From Chryseobacterium sp. ISL-80 (GTDB taxonomy: Bacteria; Bacillota; Bacilli; Bacillales; Cytobacillaceae): DNA of 64,000 nt. The stretch lies in the NCBI GenBank assembly GCA_018613055.1, contig JAGGQZ010000003.1, forward strand, positions 248,001 to 312,000. The letters are read 5' to 3'. Position numbers and translations under genes: made by a program. Numbering within the stretch: the stretch's first letter is position 1; every line of letters begins with the position of its first letter. The notes under the pieces are model-generated. The model did not search any database. It saw only the letters and a list, made by a program, of their open reading frames with translations, and was not told where the DNA came from. Positions 17,405 through 26,680 of the stretch are shown in pieces.

Positions 17405-19125
17405 TCTTCATCAACTTCCCCTTCAAAAATGTCGATTTGCTCATACATTTCAACCTTTGGAAGTCCCTCTATCTCTAAGCTGTAGTCATCTTTTCCAAAT
17501 TCACAATTCTTTAATATTGAAGTTGGTATTTTTTCAAATGTAATGTTGGGATAGTCATTAGAATTTACTGTAAACGCCTTACAACAAATTATAAGTGTTT
17601 CTTCCTCTTTCATTTGTTCTTGTATCTGGTCTGCAATCTCTCTGTTTATTAGTTGTGTTGTAGTATAAATAAAATCATTTTCTGTTGAATACCCTTGTTT
17701 CCAGAATATCGTTTCAGATGGCAGATATTTAAAACCTTTGTGTTTACACATTGCCTCAGCCAACATAGCTGCATTATATTCTTTACTTATAATCCAATTC
17801 CCGTATTTGTCCTTTTCTAATAAACTAGGAGCTAGTCGATAGTATCGAAAACCTCCTCCGCCTTTCCAATTAACAATTCTAGTTATACCACTTTGGTCTT
17901 CTCCATCAATTACGCTTTTTAATCTAGGAATAATATGAGTATGACAATGGTCACCAAGTTCTACCATTATCCATTGTCGTCCCATTTTATGAGCGACAGC
18001 TCCAGTTGTCCCAGAACCTGCGAATGAATCCAAGACTATATCACCTGGATTAGTGGCAATTTCTAAGACTCTTTTTATAAGTGCTTCAGGTTTTTTACCT
18101 TTCGGGAAACTAACGCCACCTTCCTTGTGAAGGTTGTTTGATAACAAATCATCCCAAATATTTGTTATCTTTTCTCCAGTTACATAACTTCCATCAATAA
18201 GTTTTAATTTATCTTTATAAAACAAGATACGTTCGCCCCTAATTAAGAACATTGGAGGATGGTTTTCACGCTCAAGCAAAAAAACTTTATTTGGATGTTC
18301 TTTTGACCTATCAATTAATTCTCTTGCAGCTGCGCTTACATTATTATAATCTGGTCTGGCTAAACGGATAACTGAAGATGAATTTTCAAGTACAAAATTC
18401 TCAACGATTTCTTCATATTTATTTCCTAGCTGTTTTTTTACATTCTTTTGTTCCAAACCATATTTACTAGCAATTGCATCATTCAATGTGCAGATTTCCC
18501 ATTGGTCGTAGGGCTTATCAATATTGGTAATATACTGTGCATACCTCTTGTCACGACTCTTAGGTACATATACATCATTAAATCTCCATTTGCTCTTATT
18601 CTTAGCATAAACTAGGATATAGTTCGAAATGGTTATTGGTCCTGGGTTAATAGCTTTATGCCCAGTAACTGAGCCTTGTTTAAAAGTAATAATAGAGATG
18701 CGGTTTTTTTCTCCCATAATTTCATCTAATAATACCAGCAATCTTCCTAGCTCATTATCATCAATATGTACAAATAACGTACCAGATTCGTTAAGTAAAT
18801 TTCTCAAAATGATAAATCTATCTCTCATTAGACTTAACCATAATGAATGTTCTAAGCCATCTTCATAATGTTCAAACGCTTGCCCTGTATTGAAGGGAGG
18901 GTCCACATAAATACATTGCACCTTTTCATTGTATTCATCTTCTAACGCCTTTAAAGCCAATAAATTATCCCCAAAGATTAATCGATTATTAAATTGGTCG
19001 TTCTCGGATATTCTTGTTGAAGAATGATATGAATTATCGCTATCCTCTAATAAAATACGGGGTTCTAATTTTTGAGGTTTGTTTTTACCAACCCACGTTA
19101 GTTCTAATTTTTCAAATTTACTCAT
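17401..19125 (-). CDS. Type III DNA methyltransferase, Mod subunit
   Basis: A 574-residue beta-class adenine-N6 methyltransferase that also supplies target recognition to the Mod-Res complex. The catalytic motif DPPFNTG lies near residue 77 and the S-adenosylmethionine motif DSFAGSGTTG near 367, the motif IV before motif I order of beta-class enzymes. The variable stretch between them (about residues 120-330) should be the target recognition domain. ATG 19125 has GAGGTG upstream. I see no long homopolymer or short tandem repeat in the 5' part, so phase variation of the usual type III kind is not suggested. It is first in the mod-res operon. Confidence 0.95.
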   Translation of the reverse strand: MSKFEKLELTWVGKNKPQKLEPRILLEDSDNSYHSSTRISENDQFNNRLIFGDNLLALKALEDEYNEKVQCIYVDPPFNTGQAFEHYEDGLEHSLWLSLMRDRFIILRNLLNESGTLFVHIDDNELGRLLVLLDEIMGEKNRISIITFKQGSVTGHKAINPGPITISNYILVYAKNKSKWRFNDVYVPKSRDKRYAQYITNIDKPYDQWEICTLNDAIASKYGLEQKNVKKQLGNKYEEIVENFVLENSSSVIRLARPDYNNVSAAARELIDRSKEHPNKVFLLERENHPPMFLIRGERILFYKDKLKLIDGSYVTGEKITNIWDDLLSNNLHKEGGVSFPKGKKPEALIKRVLEIATNPGDIVLDSFAGSGTTGAVAHKMGRQWIMVELGDHCHTHIIPRLKSVIDGEDQSGITRIVNWKGGGGFRYYRLAPSLLEKDKYGNWIISKEYNAAMLAEAMCKHKGFKYLPSETIFWKQGYSTENDFIYTTTQLINREIADQIQEQMKEEETLIICCKAFTVNSNDYPNITFEKIPTSILKNCEFGKDDYSLEIEGLPKVEMYEQIDIFEGEVDEE

Positions 19126-19755
19126 TGTACACCTCTTAAATTACTCTTTATTAATTTTTTCTTAGGAAACATTTTATTTATGCCCAGATTTTCTGTAATG
19201 TCTTAACATTTTTGCTTGCTCCCTTTAGTTAGAAATTGAATATGAACTCAATCGAATTATAATACCTCACTATAATCACTTGCTAGGATTCGCTATGAGT
19301 GCTATTTAATTACACCGAGGTTCCACTGCATAAGCATTGAAGATGGAACTACGAGGCGTTTTACCAACCACAACTTCGTCAGCTAAAAAAAGCCCCCATT
19401 TTTTTAAGAAGCACGATAGGAAATAAAGTTACCTTGGTAGGGATACAAGTTTACAATCGCATTTTTTAGGATGGTCAGAATCATCCAACTGTATTAGAAG
19501 GATACAGCTTTATAAATTAATATACGAATACTGGTTATGATACATACTTATTTCAAAACCGTCTATTCCTTTTCCTATATATTATTTTATCATTCTATAG
19601 ATTGGGACGAAATTGCCAAATAGCAAAAGATTTTAATTAGAAGGGAAAATATTATTTGGTTTAACTCTATTTAATAGAAAGATATTAAGAGAATAACAAT
19701 TATACCTTAAACATTTCGGGACATATCTAATTTTACAAGGTAAGGAGGTAATGTC
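19126..19755. other. Gene-free 630-bp stretch between mod and the solitary methyltransferase
   Basis: It should hold divergent promoters for mod (minus) and the 19756 gene (plus). A TATAAT on the minus strand at 19256-19261 is a candidate -10 for mod. The part around 19310-19400 is less AT-rich than its surroundings and has a short open stretch on the minus strand, which may be a remnant of something lost. I recognise no gene, RNA or complete repeat here. Confidence 0.4.
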
Positions 19756-20598
19756 TTGGATTTAACAATTTACAATAAAGATTCATCATGTATGGATGAA
19801 ATACAAACTGGAACAATCGATTTAATTATTACTAGCCCACCTTATTGGAATTTAAAGAATTATGAACACCCTGAACAATTAGGCTTTAATGTCTCATATA
19901 AACAATACCTATACCAATTAAAAAAGCATTTTCATGAGTGCATGAGGGTGCTAAAAGAAGATTCCTTTATATGCATTAATGTTGGTGATATAAGAAGTGG
20001 GAAGTACAAAGAAACGGGGAGACCTAGGCTTTATTCCATACAATCTGACATTATTAGTTTCTTTACTGTTGAAATGGACTTTGATTTATTCCAACACTTT
20101 ATTTGGGAAAAGTTTGGTGTTAAAAAGGGGGAGAAATCCAAACTTATTTATGGTTCAGTAGGAAAAGGAGAGTATAAGGATTTTGGAGTGCCTCCATTCT
20201 TATATAACGACTTATTAACAGAACATATTTTAGTCTTCAGAAAACCTGGAAACAGAAAAAGAGAGATTAATTACGAGCAACAAGCAGAAGCTCAAAATTT
20301 AATTCCAAAGGAAATCCTTAAAGATTGGCTGCACCCTATTTGGAAAATTAATCCGTCAAGGCACAATTTACATAAAGCTACTTTCCCTGATGAAATTGCG
20401 ATGAGGTTAATTAGACTTTTTAGTCTTAAAAATGATATTGTATTAGACCCTTTTGCTGGGACTGGCACGACTCTAAGAAATGCTACTGAGCAAGGTAGAA
20501 ACGCTATTGGATATGAGTTAAATACAAATTACATTAAAGATATAATTGATAGTAATAAATTAATTTTTGATGGTAATAAATACTCAAGTAGTATTTGA
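19756..20598 (+). CDS. Solitary beta-class DNA methyltransferase (likely N4-cytosine)
   Basis: A 280-residue methyltransferase with TSPPYW at residues 26-31 and the cofactor motif DPFAGTGTT near 232-240. Motif IV before motif I, with SPPYW, is the usual look of N4-cytosine enzymes, though N6-adenine cannot be excluded. A strong AAGGAGGT lies ahead of the TTG start at 19756. No cognate endonuclease is recognisable beside it. It lies between the type III pair and the SIR2-HerA pair and faces away from mod. It could protect the element or host from another nuclease, such as the protein at 27305-28351, or be an orphan. Confidence 0.85.
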   Translation: MDLTIYNKDSSCMDEIQTGTIDLIITSPPYWNLKNYEHPEQLGFNVSYKQYLYQLKKHFHECMRVLKEDSFICINVGDIRSGKYKETGRPRLYSIQSDIISFFTVEMDFDLFQHFIWEKFGVKKGEKSKLIYGSVGKGEYKDFGVPPFLYNDLLTEHILVFRKPGNRKREINYEQQAEAQNLIPKEILKDWLHPIWKINPSRHNLHKATFPDEIAMRLIRLFSLKNDIVLDPFAGTGTTLRNATEQGRNAIGYELNTNYIKDIIDSNKLIFDGNKYSSSI

Positions 20599-20628
20599 TA
20601 AGTTTAATGTTTTAAAAGATATCAACCC

Positions 20629-20668
20629 GAAAACAAAAGGGTAATTATACTCAGACCCTTTTGTTTTC
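20629..20668. terminator. Bidirectional terminator between methyltransferase and HerA genes
   Basis: Perfect 14-bp inverted repeat, GAAAACAAAAGGGT and ACCCTTTTGTTTTC, with a 12-base loop. It lies midway between the convergent 19756 and 20704 genes. Confidence 0.8.
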
Positions 20669-20703
20669 ATCTTCTAAATCTAGAGGAGGAACTCTTAAGC
20701 AGC

Positions 20704-22302
20704 TTAGGATTCGCTATCAAATACCCATGAGCCAATAACATTAGGGTCTTCACTCTTGGGGACAGGAGAGGCTGTAGCTATCTTAACAATATCTGTATAA
20801 CCAAATGCCTCACCAAAAACGATTGCATATTGCTTCTCTAAACCCGGAACAAATTTTATTAACTCTTGATTGTTACTGGTAAGATTTCGATTAATAAATT
20901 CTAAATCTAACTTATTGGTTATTCGATGAACGATAAATGAATTGCATTGAGAAATTATTGACTTAGTTAGTTCAGATGGTCTTTGACTCGAAACTATTAA
21001 GCTTATCCCAAATTTTCTTCCCTCACGCGCAAGTCTCTCTATGTAATAGGTACCTAATTTAAATTCATCTTGTTCCTCTTCGTTAATATATCGATGGGCT
21101 TCTTCAAAGAGAATAACTAAGCTGGTAATAGCTCTAGTCCTTCTGTTATTAACAGCCCACTCATAAACTAGTTTAGAGAAAAGGAACATAACAATATCAA
21201 GCTCATCCTTTTCAAAATCAGCTTCAATTAATATAATCTCATCATCAGATTCAACAATCTCTTCAATTGTATTTTTCATGCTTTCTTTCCATTCTATAAT
21301 TGAAAAAATTCTTGAGTCATCTGTGATAGTTTGAATTCGATTTAACATTGTTGAACACCAGTTAAACCATTGACTTGCCTTAAAATTATCATATTCCCCT
21401 GTAAAATTGCCGTCTCTATCTTTCTTTCTAGCATTGTTCCATAACCATTTATTAATTTCTTGATGGAGGTCCTTGAAAAAGAATCCTTTTTCTTCGGTAG
21501 TATCATTTTTAACACGAAGTTCTTTTATACAATTCTTTAGGATTGGAGCCTGAACACCTAGACTTGCACCTAAAAAACGATAATACTCAGTAAAACTCAA
21601 ATGGTAATGAGGCAGATACAGTTCCTCTTTTTTTATTTTTCTAACTTTGAATTCGGTGCCTTTAAATGCCTGTTCGTATTCATCATTCGAATCAAAAATG
21701 ATTATTTTCGGTTTTGTGTTTATTAGATTGCCTTCTTTATCGCACAATCTTCTTTTTAGCCCTTGAATTAAAGAAGCTACAGTACAACTCTTTCCAGTTC
21801 CCGTATTACCAAACACCCCCATATGCTTACCAAAAAGAATATCTGGATTCGCTGATATTTCTAATTGGGTATCTTCATAACTATTACCTATAGGAAGACG
21901 GTATGAGGAATTAACGCTTACGACAGATTGATACATTTTTTGATTTATCGAAAAAACTTCACTCCCTATAATAGGGAAAGTATTAATGCCCGAATCAAAA
22001 CTTCCTAAGAAATCATCATAGATACCAATAAAAGAAGCTTCCAAAACAAATGAATCTTGCTCTTGTGTAAAAATATCATCAGGATTCAAAGTGTTCCTAT
22101 CATATATTTTTCCTATACGTGCAATTATTTTTTTCCCATTGGGCAATAAACTATAAATCATTTTATTAATTGACACTACATAATCATTTATCCCATATTT
22201 TAAAACAAGTTTATTGGCTATATCTTTTTCCATAATTTCAATATGAATTGAGAGACCCTCGATTTTTATAATTTTCCCTATCTTTACATCCCCATCAAAC
22301 AT
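20704..22302 (-). CDS. HerA-type ATPase of a SIR2-HerA defence pair
   Basis: A HerA/FtsK-superfamily hexameric ATPase of about 532 residues. The N-terminal beta-barrel-like region (VKIGKIIKIEG, IIARIGKIYD) precedes Walker A in GVFGNTGTGKSCTV near 170. Walker B is in LVILFEEAHRY near 400, followed by the sensor-like VSSQRPSEL. Its gene follows the SIR2-like gene with an 8-base overlap: the ATG at 22302 reads through the SIR2 stop. I prefer this ATG to the in-frame GTG 15 bases upstream. Known SIR2-HerA systems form one large complex in which HerA holds or activates the NAD-degrading SIR2 protein on phage infection. Assignment rests on both motifs and pairing. Confidence 0.9.
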   Translation of the reverse strand: MFDGDVKIGKIIKIEGLSIHIEIMEKDIANKLVLKYGINDYVVSINKMIYSLLPNGKKIIARIGKIYDRNTLNPDDIFTQEQDSFVLEASFIGIYDDFLGSFDSGINTFPIIGSEVFSINQKMYQSVVSVNSSYRLPIGNSYEDTQLEISANPDILFGKHMGVFGNTGTGKSCTVASLIQGLKRRLCDKEGNLINTKPKIIIFDSNDEYEQAFKGTEFKVRKIKKEELYLPHYHLSFTEYYRFLGASLGVQAPILKNCIKELRVKNDTTEEKGFFFKDLHQEINKWLWNNARKKDRDGNFTGEYDNFKASQWFNWCSTMLNRIQTITDDSRIFSIIEWKESMKNTIEEIVESDDEIILIEADFEKDELDIVMFLFSKLVYEWAVNNRRTRAITSLVILFEEAHRYINEEEQDEFKLGTYYIERLAREGRKFGISLIVSSQRPSELTKSIISQCNSFIVHRITNKLDLEFINRNLTSNNQELIKFVPGLEKQYAIVFGEAFGYTDIVKIATASPVPKSEDPNVIGSWVFDSES

Positions 22303-23689
22303 TGTTTTCCATCTCACCTTTTAATCTCTTTATTGTGTCTAGAATAACCTTCTCGGTATTATCAGAGTTTGGATATGGCACAAGATAACTAGTGATATAC
22401 TGAAAATCGCCTAAAAAATTTCCAAAGAACAATGATATTCTTGAATCTTCCATGCTTCTTTCTATCAATCCTTTTAAGTAAGGTGATATCCATTCATCTT
22501 CTTTTTTAGAATATGAAAAAACAATAAGATTAAAATCTGGATTGGATAACGCATTGGTTATAATATCATTTACATGTTCATCTAAGAAGCTATATCCCAT
22601 CACCAATAAAGTTGAAGTAGGTTTATTACAGAATTCAATGAATTGCCGGAACATTTCACTATAAGGAAGGTCTAGGGAATAAGTTTTCTTTGATTGAACA
22701 GGGTATATAATGCAATCAGGGATGTTTGTTACCTCTCCCACGTCATAATTCTTCTTAAAATCAAACTGCGTTTCTGATATCCCATAAGGCGGTTTACTAT
22801 TATCAAAAATCCATGATAATGACCCATGTAGTTTAAATAAGTTGATACCTTTAGTAAAAGTTCTGCCACCGTCAGAGTATTGAATATGTGTATCCAGATG
22901 AAATGAAGAAGGATTAAAGGAGCGATTATGAAAACCCACAAAACCATTATTCACATGGATACCTAATTCCTCAGCTGTTTTTTCAATTAGTAAATCATAA
23001 TTAAGAGTAAAGATATTCGCCTTCTTAACCTTGGAACCTCTTGATACTAATTTCTTTAGAAATGTTTTATGCAAATGGTTTTGTTCATAATTAACTGTAA
23101 GCACAAAATTCTTAATAAAGACCCGTTTAAACTTCTCCACGAGAACTTCCAATTGACTATGGATGGTTTCATCCTGAAGGACATTCCGATAATAGGATAC
23201 CATCTCATATAATCTATCAAGAGCTTGTTCAGGTCGTGCTCTAGCTAAATCGTGTATAACAGATTCGAGTTCAGTTTGATTATTAACAGTCTTTGTAAAA
23301 TTAAACTCCTCAAGCAACGTCGTATGTTCTTGTTTGTCATTCGTATTTATTGCTTTTGAGCCGGCATACATTGAACACCCATTGCTCATCAACACATGGA
23401 GGTTTTCACTTTGTAAATATTTATTTAATATATCGTTTCTAATGGTTTGTGTCTTTTTTTTAAGCAAGTCCCTAATATTAGACAAGACATTTTCATTATC
23501 GTTTACTGTTAATGAATTAAAAAAATCGTGATAGAGCGTTCCCTTAATTATATCAGTTAAATGTACATGGAACCCTTCTAACTCTTCTGTTGTAACCTGG
23601 TCAGGGCTTTCTTTAGAAAAAAATTCTTGTATCTCATTTTTACTAAAAGAAATTGAATGATTTATTTGATTGTAAATATAATCATGCAT
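22295..23689 (-). CDS. SIR2-like NADase subunit of a SIR2-HerA defence pair
   Basis: A 464-residue protein with a SIR2-type NAD-binding fold. The landmarks are SNGCSMYAGSKA near residue 105, FTLNYDLLIEK near 230 and the catalytic-His-like LHGSLSW near 290, followed by LLVMGYSFLDEHVNDII, typical of SIR2_2 family defence proteins. In characterised antiphage systems such proteins destroy NAD to stop phage growth. Start ATG 23689 has GGAGGG seven bases upstream, so I drop 14 residues of the longer frame. It is first in the pair with HerA. The upstream gap to the divergent 23837 gene should contain promoters for both. Confidence 0.9.
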   Translation of the reverse strand: MHDYIYNQINHSISFSKNEIQEFFSKESPDQVTTEELEGFHVHLTDIIKGTLYHDFFNSLTVNDNENVLSNIRDLLKKKTQTIRNDILNKYLQSENLHVLMSNGCSMYAGSKAINTNDKQEHTTLLEEFNFTKTVNNQTELESVIHDLARARPEQALDRLYEMVSYYRNVLQDETIHSQLEVLVEKFKRVFIKNFVLTVNYEQNHLHKTFLKKLVSRGSKVKKANIFTLNYDLLIEKTAEELGIHVNNGFVGFHNRSFNPSSFHLDTHIQYSDGGRTFTKGINLFKLHGSLSWIFDNSKPPYGISETQFDFKKNYDVGEVTNIPDCIIYPVQSKKTYSLDLPYSEMFRQFIEFCNKPTSTLLVMGYSFLDEHVNDIITNALSNPDFNLIVFSYSKKEDEWISPYLKGLIERSMEDSRISLFFGNFLGDFQYITSYLVPYPNSDNTEKVILDTIKRLKGEMENNV

Positions 23690-23836
23690 CTTAATCCCTC
23701 CACTGTCTAATATCCCAATTTCCGATTCCATTCGACAAAAGCGAAGAAATACCCTTTAATATCGATGGGATTTTTTACAAAAACATTTATCACTTGGTAT
23801 AATTATAGAATAATATTTTTTATTTGGGGTGTAATT

Positions 23837-24406
23837 ATGAACCAGACAAAATCATTTCGAGTTGTAGCTGACGAAATACCTTATGAACATGAACAAAAAA
23901 GTAAGATTTACAAAACATTTTTTGCAATATCTGATTATTACAAGAAAAGACCTAATCCTGGCGCATGCCATTTAATCTCTAGTGTTTTTCATGTTTTATT
24001 GAAGGAACAGGGTATAGAAAATGACTTGTGTATTGGTGAAGTTTTAGATGAAAAGCGCTTGTTTTTTGACCATTCTTGGATTGAGATAGATGGAAGAGTC
24101 TTTGATATTGCAATTCAGCTTACTTTGCAAAATGAAATAAATCCCCCGGTTTATGCAGGATATGATTTATATACCGAACAAATAGCATATAGAGTATATG
24201 GAGTAGATTCTCCGTCTGGATTTGATTCGGATGCAAAAAAAGTTCTTGAAACCCCATTTCTAAAATATATGAATGGTTATGGTAATTTTAAAGAAGATGC
24301 TTGGCAGCTCGTTAAAATAATCGGAAAAGACCTCCGGTTGAAATTTGATTTAAAAGAACTTCCGAAGCGTTATGCCAATACTCAAAGAAAATTAATATCT
24401 AGATGA
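23837..24406 (+). CDS. Transglutaminase/papain-like fold protein, function unknown
   Basis: A 189-residue protein. GACHLISSVFHVLLKEQG, then DHSWIEIDGRVFDIA, give a Cys-His-Asp order with the spacing of bacterial transglutaminase-like cysteine proteins; similar cores occur in proteases, amidases and lasso-peptide maturases. There is no signal peptide or membrane segment, so it should act in the cytoplasm. I start at ATG 23837 behind GGGGTG rather than 24 codons earlier, where the frame is hydrophobic and has no binding site. It is divergent from the SIR2-HerA operon and alone in its unit. A protease effector or a modifier of the neighbouring system is possible but is only inferred from location. 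Confidence 0.6.
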   Translation: MNQTKSFRVVADEIPYEHEQKSKIYKTFFAISDYYKKRPNPGACHLISSVFHVLLKEQGIENDLCIGEVLDEKRLFFDHSWIEIDGRVFDIAIQLTLQNEINPPVYAGYDLYTEQIAYRVYGVDSPSGFDSDAKKVLETPFLKYMNGYGNFKEDAWQLVKIIGKDLRLKFDLKELPKRYANTQRKLISR

Positions 24407-24896
24407 CGAGGGGAAGATGTACTTTAATTGTAAAGATAGCACACGAAGACAAGCAGACATACCGTTTCGAAAACACGTTTTATATTAGTAGCAATTATGT
24501 CTCTAATTGGTCGATGACAACTTTCCAATATAATTAGAAAAGAAAAACAGAGTAGAATAAAACTAACTGGTTCGGTTTTCGAGTACAAAAACTTAATTCG
24601 CATATAAATTAGCAGTCCAATTCTTAACTGAATTGGACTGTATTTTTTTGTTGATATATCAAGGTTTTCTTTGTATTTATTGATGTTTTAGCACTCAAAT
24701 TCGCAACCTTTTTAGCGGAGTTACAGAAATTATTGTCAGTATGCTAATTGCTATGCGATTTGGTATGCTGAAAATGGTAAGCGGATTTCTGGATATTTAT
24801 GTTAAAATGATAGCGGAATACTTTAATAAGACTTTACCAAAAAATGCTATTTTTCAGTATAATGAATATAAGAATAATAAGAAGGAGATTAAGACA
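24407..24896 (+). other. Gene-free stretch with a strong terminator
   Basis: About 490 bases with no gene I would defend; the open frame upstream of 24897 lacks a binding site until there. It contains the terminator at 24613-24648. Beyond that are AT-rich sequence and, near 24800-24870, likely promoter sequence for the 24897 gene. Confidence 0.4.
24613..24648 (+). terminator. Rho-independent terminator after the transglutaminase-like gene
   Basis: Perfect 11-pair stem, CAGTCCAATTC with GAATTGGACTG, a 6-base loop and then TATTTTTTT. It lies about 200 bases past the stop at 24406. Confidence 0.85.
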
Positions 24897-25472
24897 TTGA
24901 GAAAACTTGTAGGTATTTTAGTATCTTTGGTCATTGTTTTAGTGGGAGTAATAACTTTCGGTTATTTTAAATATGAAAACAGGCAGGTAGTCAACCCAGA
25001 GGGACAATCTCTTGAGACGAATAGAGATGGTTATCAATTTAGAGATATAGAGAGTATGGATAAAGCTAAAACGGTAGGAGATGCCATTGATATATTTTTT
25101 GGCGATGAGCGGTTGGTTATCACTGATAGTAATAAAGAGATGTACGAGCAATATTATCAAGAGGAACTTGCAACATCCTTGGTTTTAGTTCCATTTTACA
25201 TGATTCCGGCTTCTGATAGCCGAAAGGAAATGATAGACTTTTTACATTTTATTCAACACAGCGAGCTTTTTGAGAATCAAAGGGGAGACCCTTATCAAAT
25301 CCAAATGAACGTTAATCAGCCAATCAAGCCCGGAATGAATCTTCCAAGCCCACATCAAAAATGGATTGTAAGTACAGAGAATCTTAAATTAATGGATTTT
25401 AGTGATAAAGAGACAATGGTTTGGGAGATACAGCAGTACGGACATTTTGAGGGGTATAATCCGTCACAATGA
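24897..25472 (+). CDS. Membrane-anchored hypothetical protein
   Basis: A 191-residue protein starting at TTG 24897, which has AAGGAGA eight bases upstream; the longer frame from 24741 has no binding site. It has one N-terminal hydrophobic segment (LVGILVSLVIVLVGVITFGY) with positive charge before it and no lipobox cysteine, so it is probably an anchored protein with the bulk outside the cell. The outer part (KAKTVGDAIDIFFGDERLVI, then MIPASDSRKEMIDFLHFIQ) is mixed alpha/beta-like and unrecognised. It stands alone with a terminator after it. Its function is unknown and a link to defence is not shown. Confidence 0.6.
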   Translation: MRKLVGILVSLVIVLVGVITFGYFKYENRQVVNPEGQSLETNRDGYQFRDIESMDKAKTVGDAIDIFFGDERLVITDSNKEMYEQYYQEELATSLVLVPFYMIPASDSRKEMIDFLHFIQHSELFENQRGDPYQIQMNVNQPIKPGMNLPSPHQKWIVSTENLKLMDFSDKETMVWEIQQYGHFEGYNPSQ

Positions 25473-25542
25473 AATAGTTTTTATTTTATCATTATTGTGC
25501 TACCGGGTGCTTATGTACAACAATGTGCTATTTATAAAGAAG

Positions 25543-25572
25543 GCTCAGAGCATAATGGCTCCGAGCTTTTTT
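25543..25572 (+). terminator. Terminator after the membrane-anchored protein gene
   Basis: GCTCAGAGC pairs with GCTCCGAGC except for a central A/C mismatch, then six T's. Its presence inside a short open frame (25497-25739) argues that frame is not a gene. Confidence 0.8.
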
Positions 25573-25718
25573 GTGTGCTAAATTCACTGCTAAAGAGTCT
25601 GAGAATTACACTGCGAAAAGCACTGCTAATTCGCACTTTGTACTTCAAAACCGAACCCGTTATGCTTTTAACCACTGCTGTTCCTTTATATGAGTATGCA
25701 AATTTGTTTAGAATAAAG

Positions 25719-26537
25719 CTAGAAAATTGGAGACTTTAATGAAGGTATTCTTAACAAGCCTGCTTTCGTAAGATTCCTATATTTAACCTTACAACTAATT
25801 GGTTCGATTAAAACGTATTTATCGGTTTCATCCAGTTTCTTAATCAAACTATACAACTTTCTTTTCTCTGATGAATTCATAAACTCCATAATACCAGCGT
25901 ACTTTCCATCCTCAAAGGATAAAACAGCCCCAAACTTATCTTTCCTAATTCCTGAAATAAATACCTCCGCATATTGATAGTTAATTACTTTTAACCAGTC
26001 ATTGCTACGTTTATTTATTTGGTATTTAGAGTGTTTCCTTTTTAAGACAATTCCCTCTAATTCTTGTTGTTTAATTAAATTGAAATACTCAACACCATAA
26101 CCCTCAATGAATCGAGTTAATACTATATTATCAGCAGGCTCAAGAACATTAGCTAATAACTCTTTTCTATTAACCAATGGAAGTGAGGTTACTCTTTCAC
26201 CGTTAAATTGGATGATATCAAATACACAGTATTGAATGAAATTCTGATTATTATTTGAGCTAAAACGCTCCATCATCTTTTCAAAATCAGGTTTATTACC
26301 ATTATCGGGCACAATAATCTCACCGTCTAGAATGGTTCCATTAGGTAAATTGATGTTGTGTATTTCAGGAAATTTGGAGGTTACATCGTTGTTGTGACGT
26401 GTATATAAACGAACCTTGTCATTAACTTTAGTCCACAGAACCCTAATCCCATCAAGCTTAAGCTCAGTAATATAGGAATCATCATTAAAAGGCTGTTCTA
26501 CTTTATGAAGCAGCATTGGCGATACGAACATATCCAT
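25719..26537 (-). CDS. ATP-dependent DNA ligase
   Basis: A 272-residue ligase. The adenylation lysine is in motif I, ELKLDGIRVLW. Motif III is LDGEIIVPD, motif IV-like YCVFDIIQFNG, motif V EGIVLKRKHSKY with NDWLKV, and an OB-like C-terminal part follows. It seals nicks through a lysine-AMP intermediate. The size resembles the minimal ligases of phages and the B. subtilis prophage gene yoqV, not the large LigD fusions; no Ku, primase or nuclease domain is fused or adjacent. I start at ATG 26537 behind GGGTGGGG, dropping 21 residues of the longer frame. It may assist recombination or repair for the element, but that is inference. Confidence 0.9.
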   Translation of the reverse strand: MDMFVSPMLLHKVEQPFNDDSYITELKLDGIRVLWTKVNDKVRLYTRHNNDVTSKFPEIHNINLPNGTILDGEIIVPDNGNKPDFEKMMERFSSNNNQNFIQYCVFDIIQFNGERVTSLPLVNRKELLANVLEPADNIVLTRFIEGYGVEYFNLIKQQELEGIVLKRKHSKYQINKRSNDWLKVINYQYAEVFISGIRKDKFGAVLSFEDGKYAGIMEFMNSSEKRKLYSLIKKLDETDKYVLIEPISCKVKYRNLTKAGLLRIPSLKSPIF

Positions 26538-26680
26538 TTCACCCCACCCTAAATGATAATATAAATAATTTGTTAAATGTTTAGGAGAGTAAAGGAACAT
26601 TTGGAACTATTTATCTTATTAGCTTTATGATATTTTATTTAATATATGGATTGATATTTATTGGTATTGGAGTGAAGGTC

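Noticed and set aside
25497-25739. 80-codon plus-strand frame after the membrane-anchored protein gene
   Set aside because: A clear terminator lies inside it, no binding site precedes it and the protein resembles nothing.
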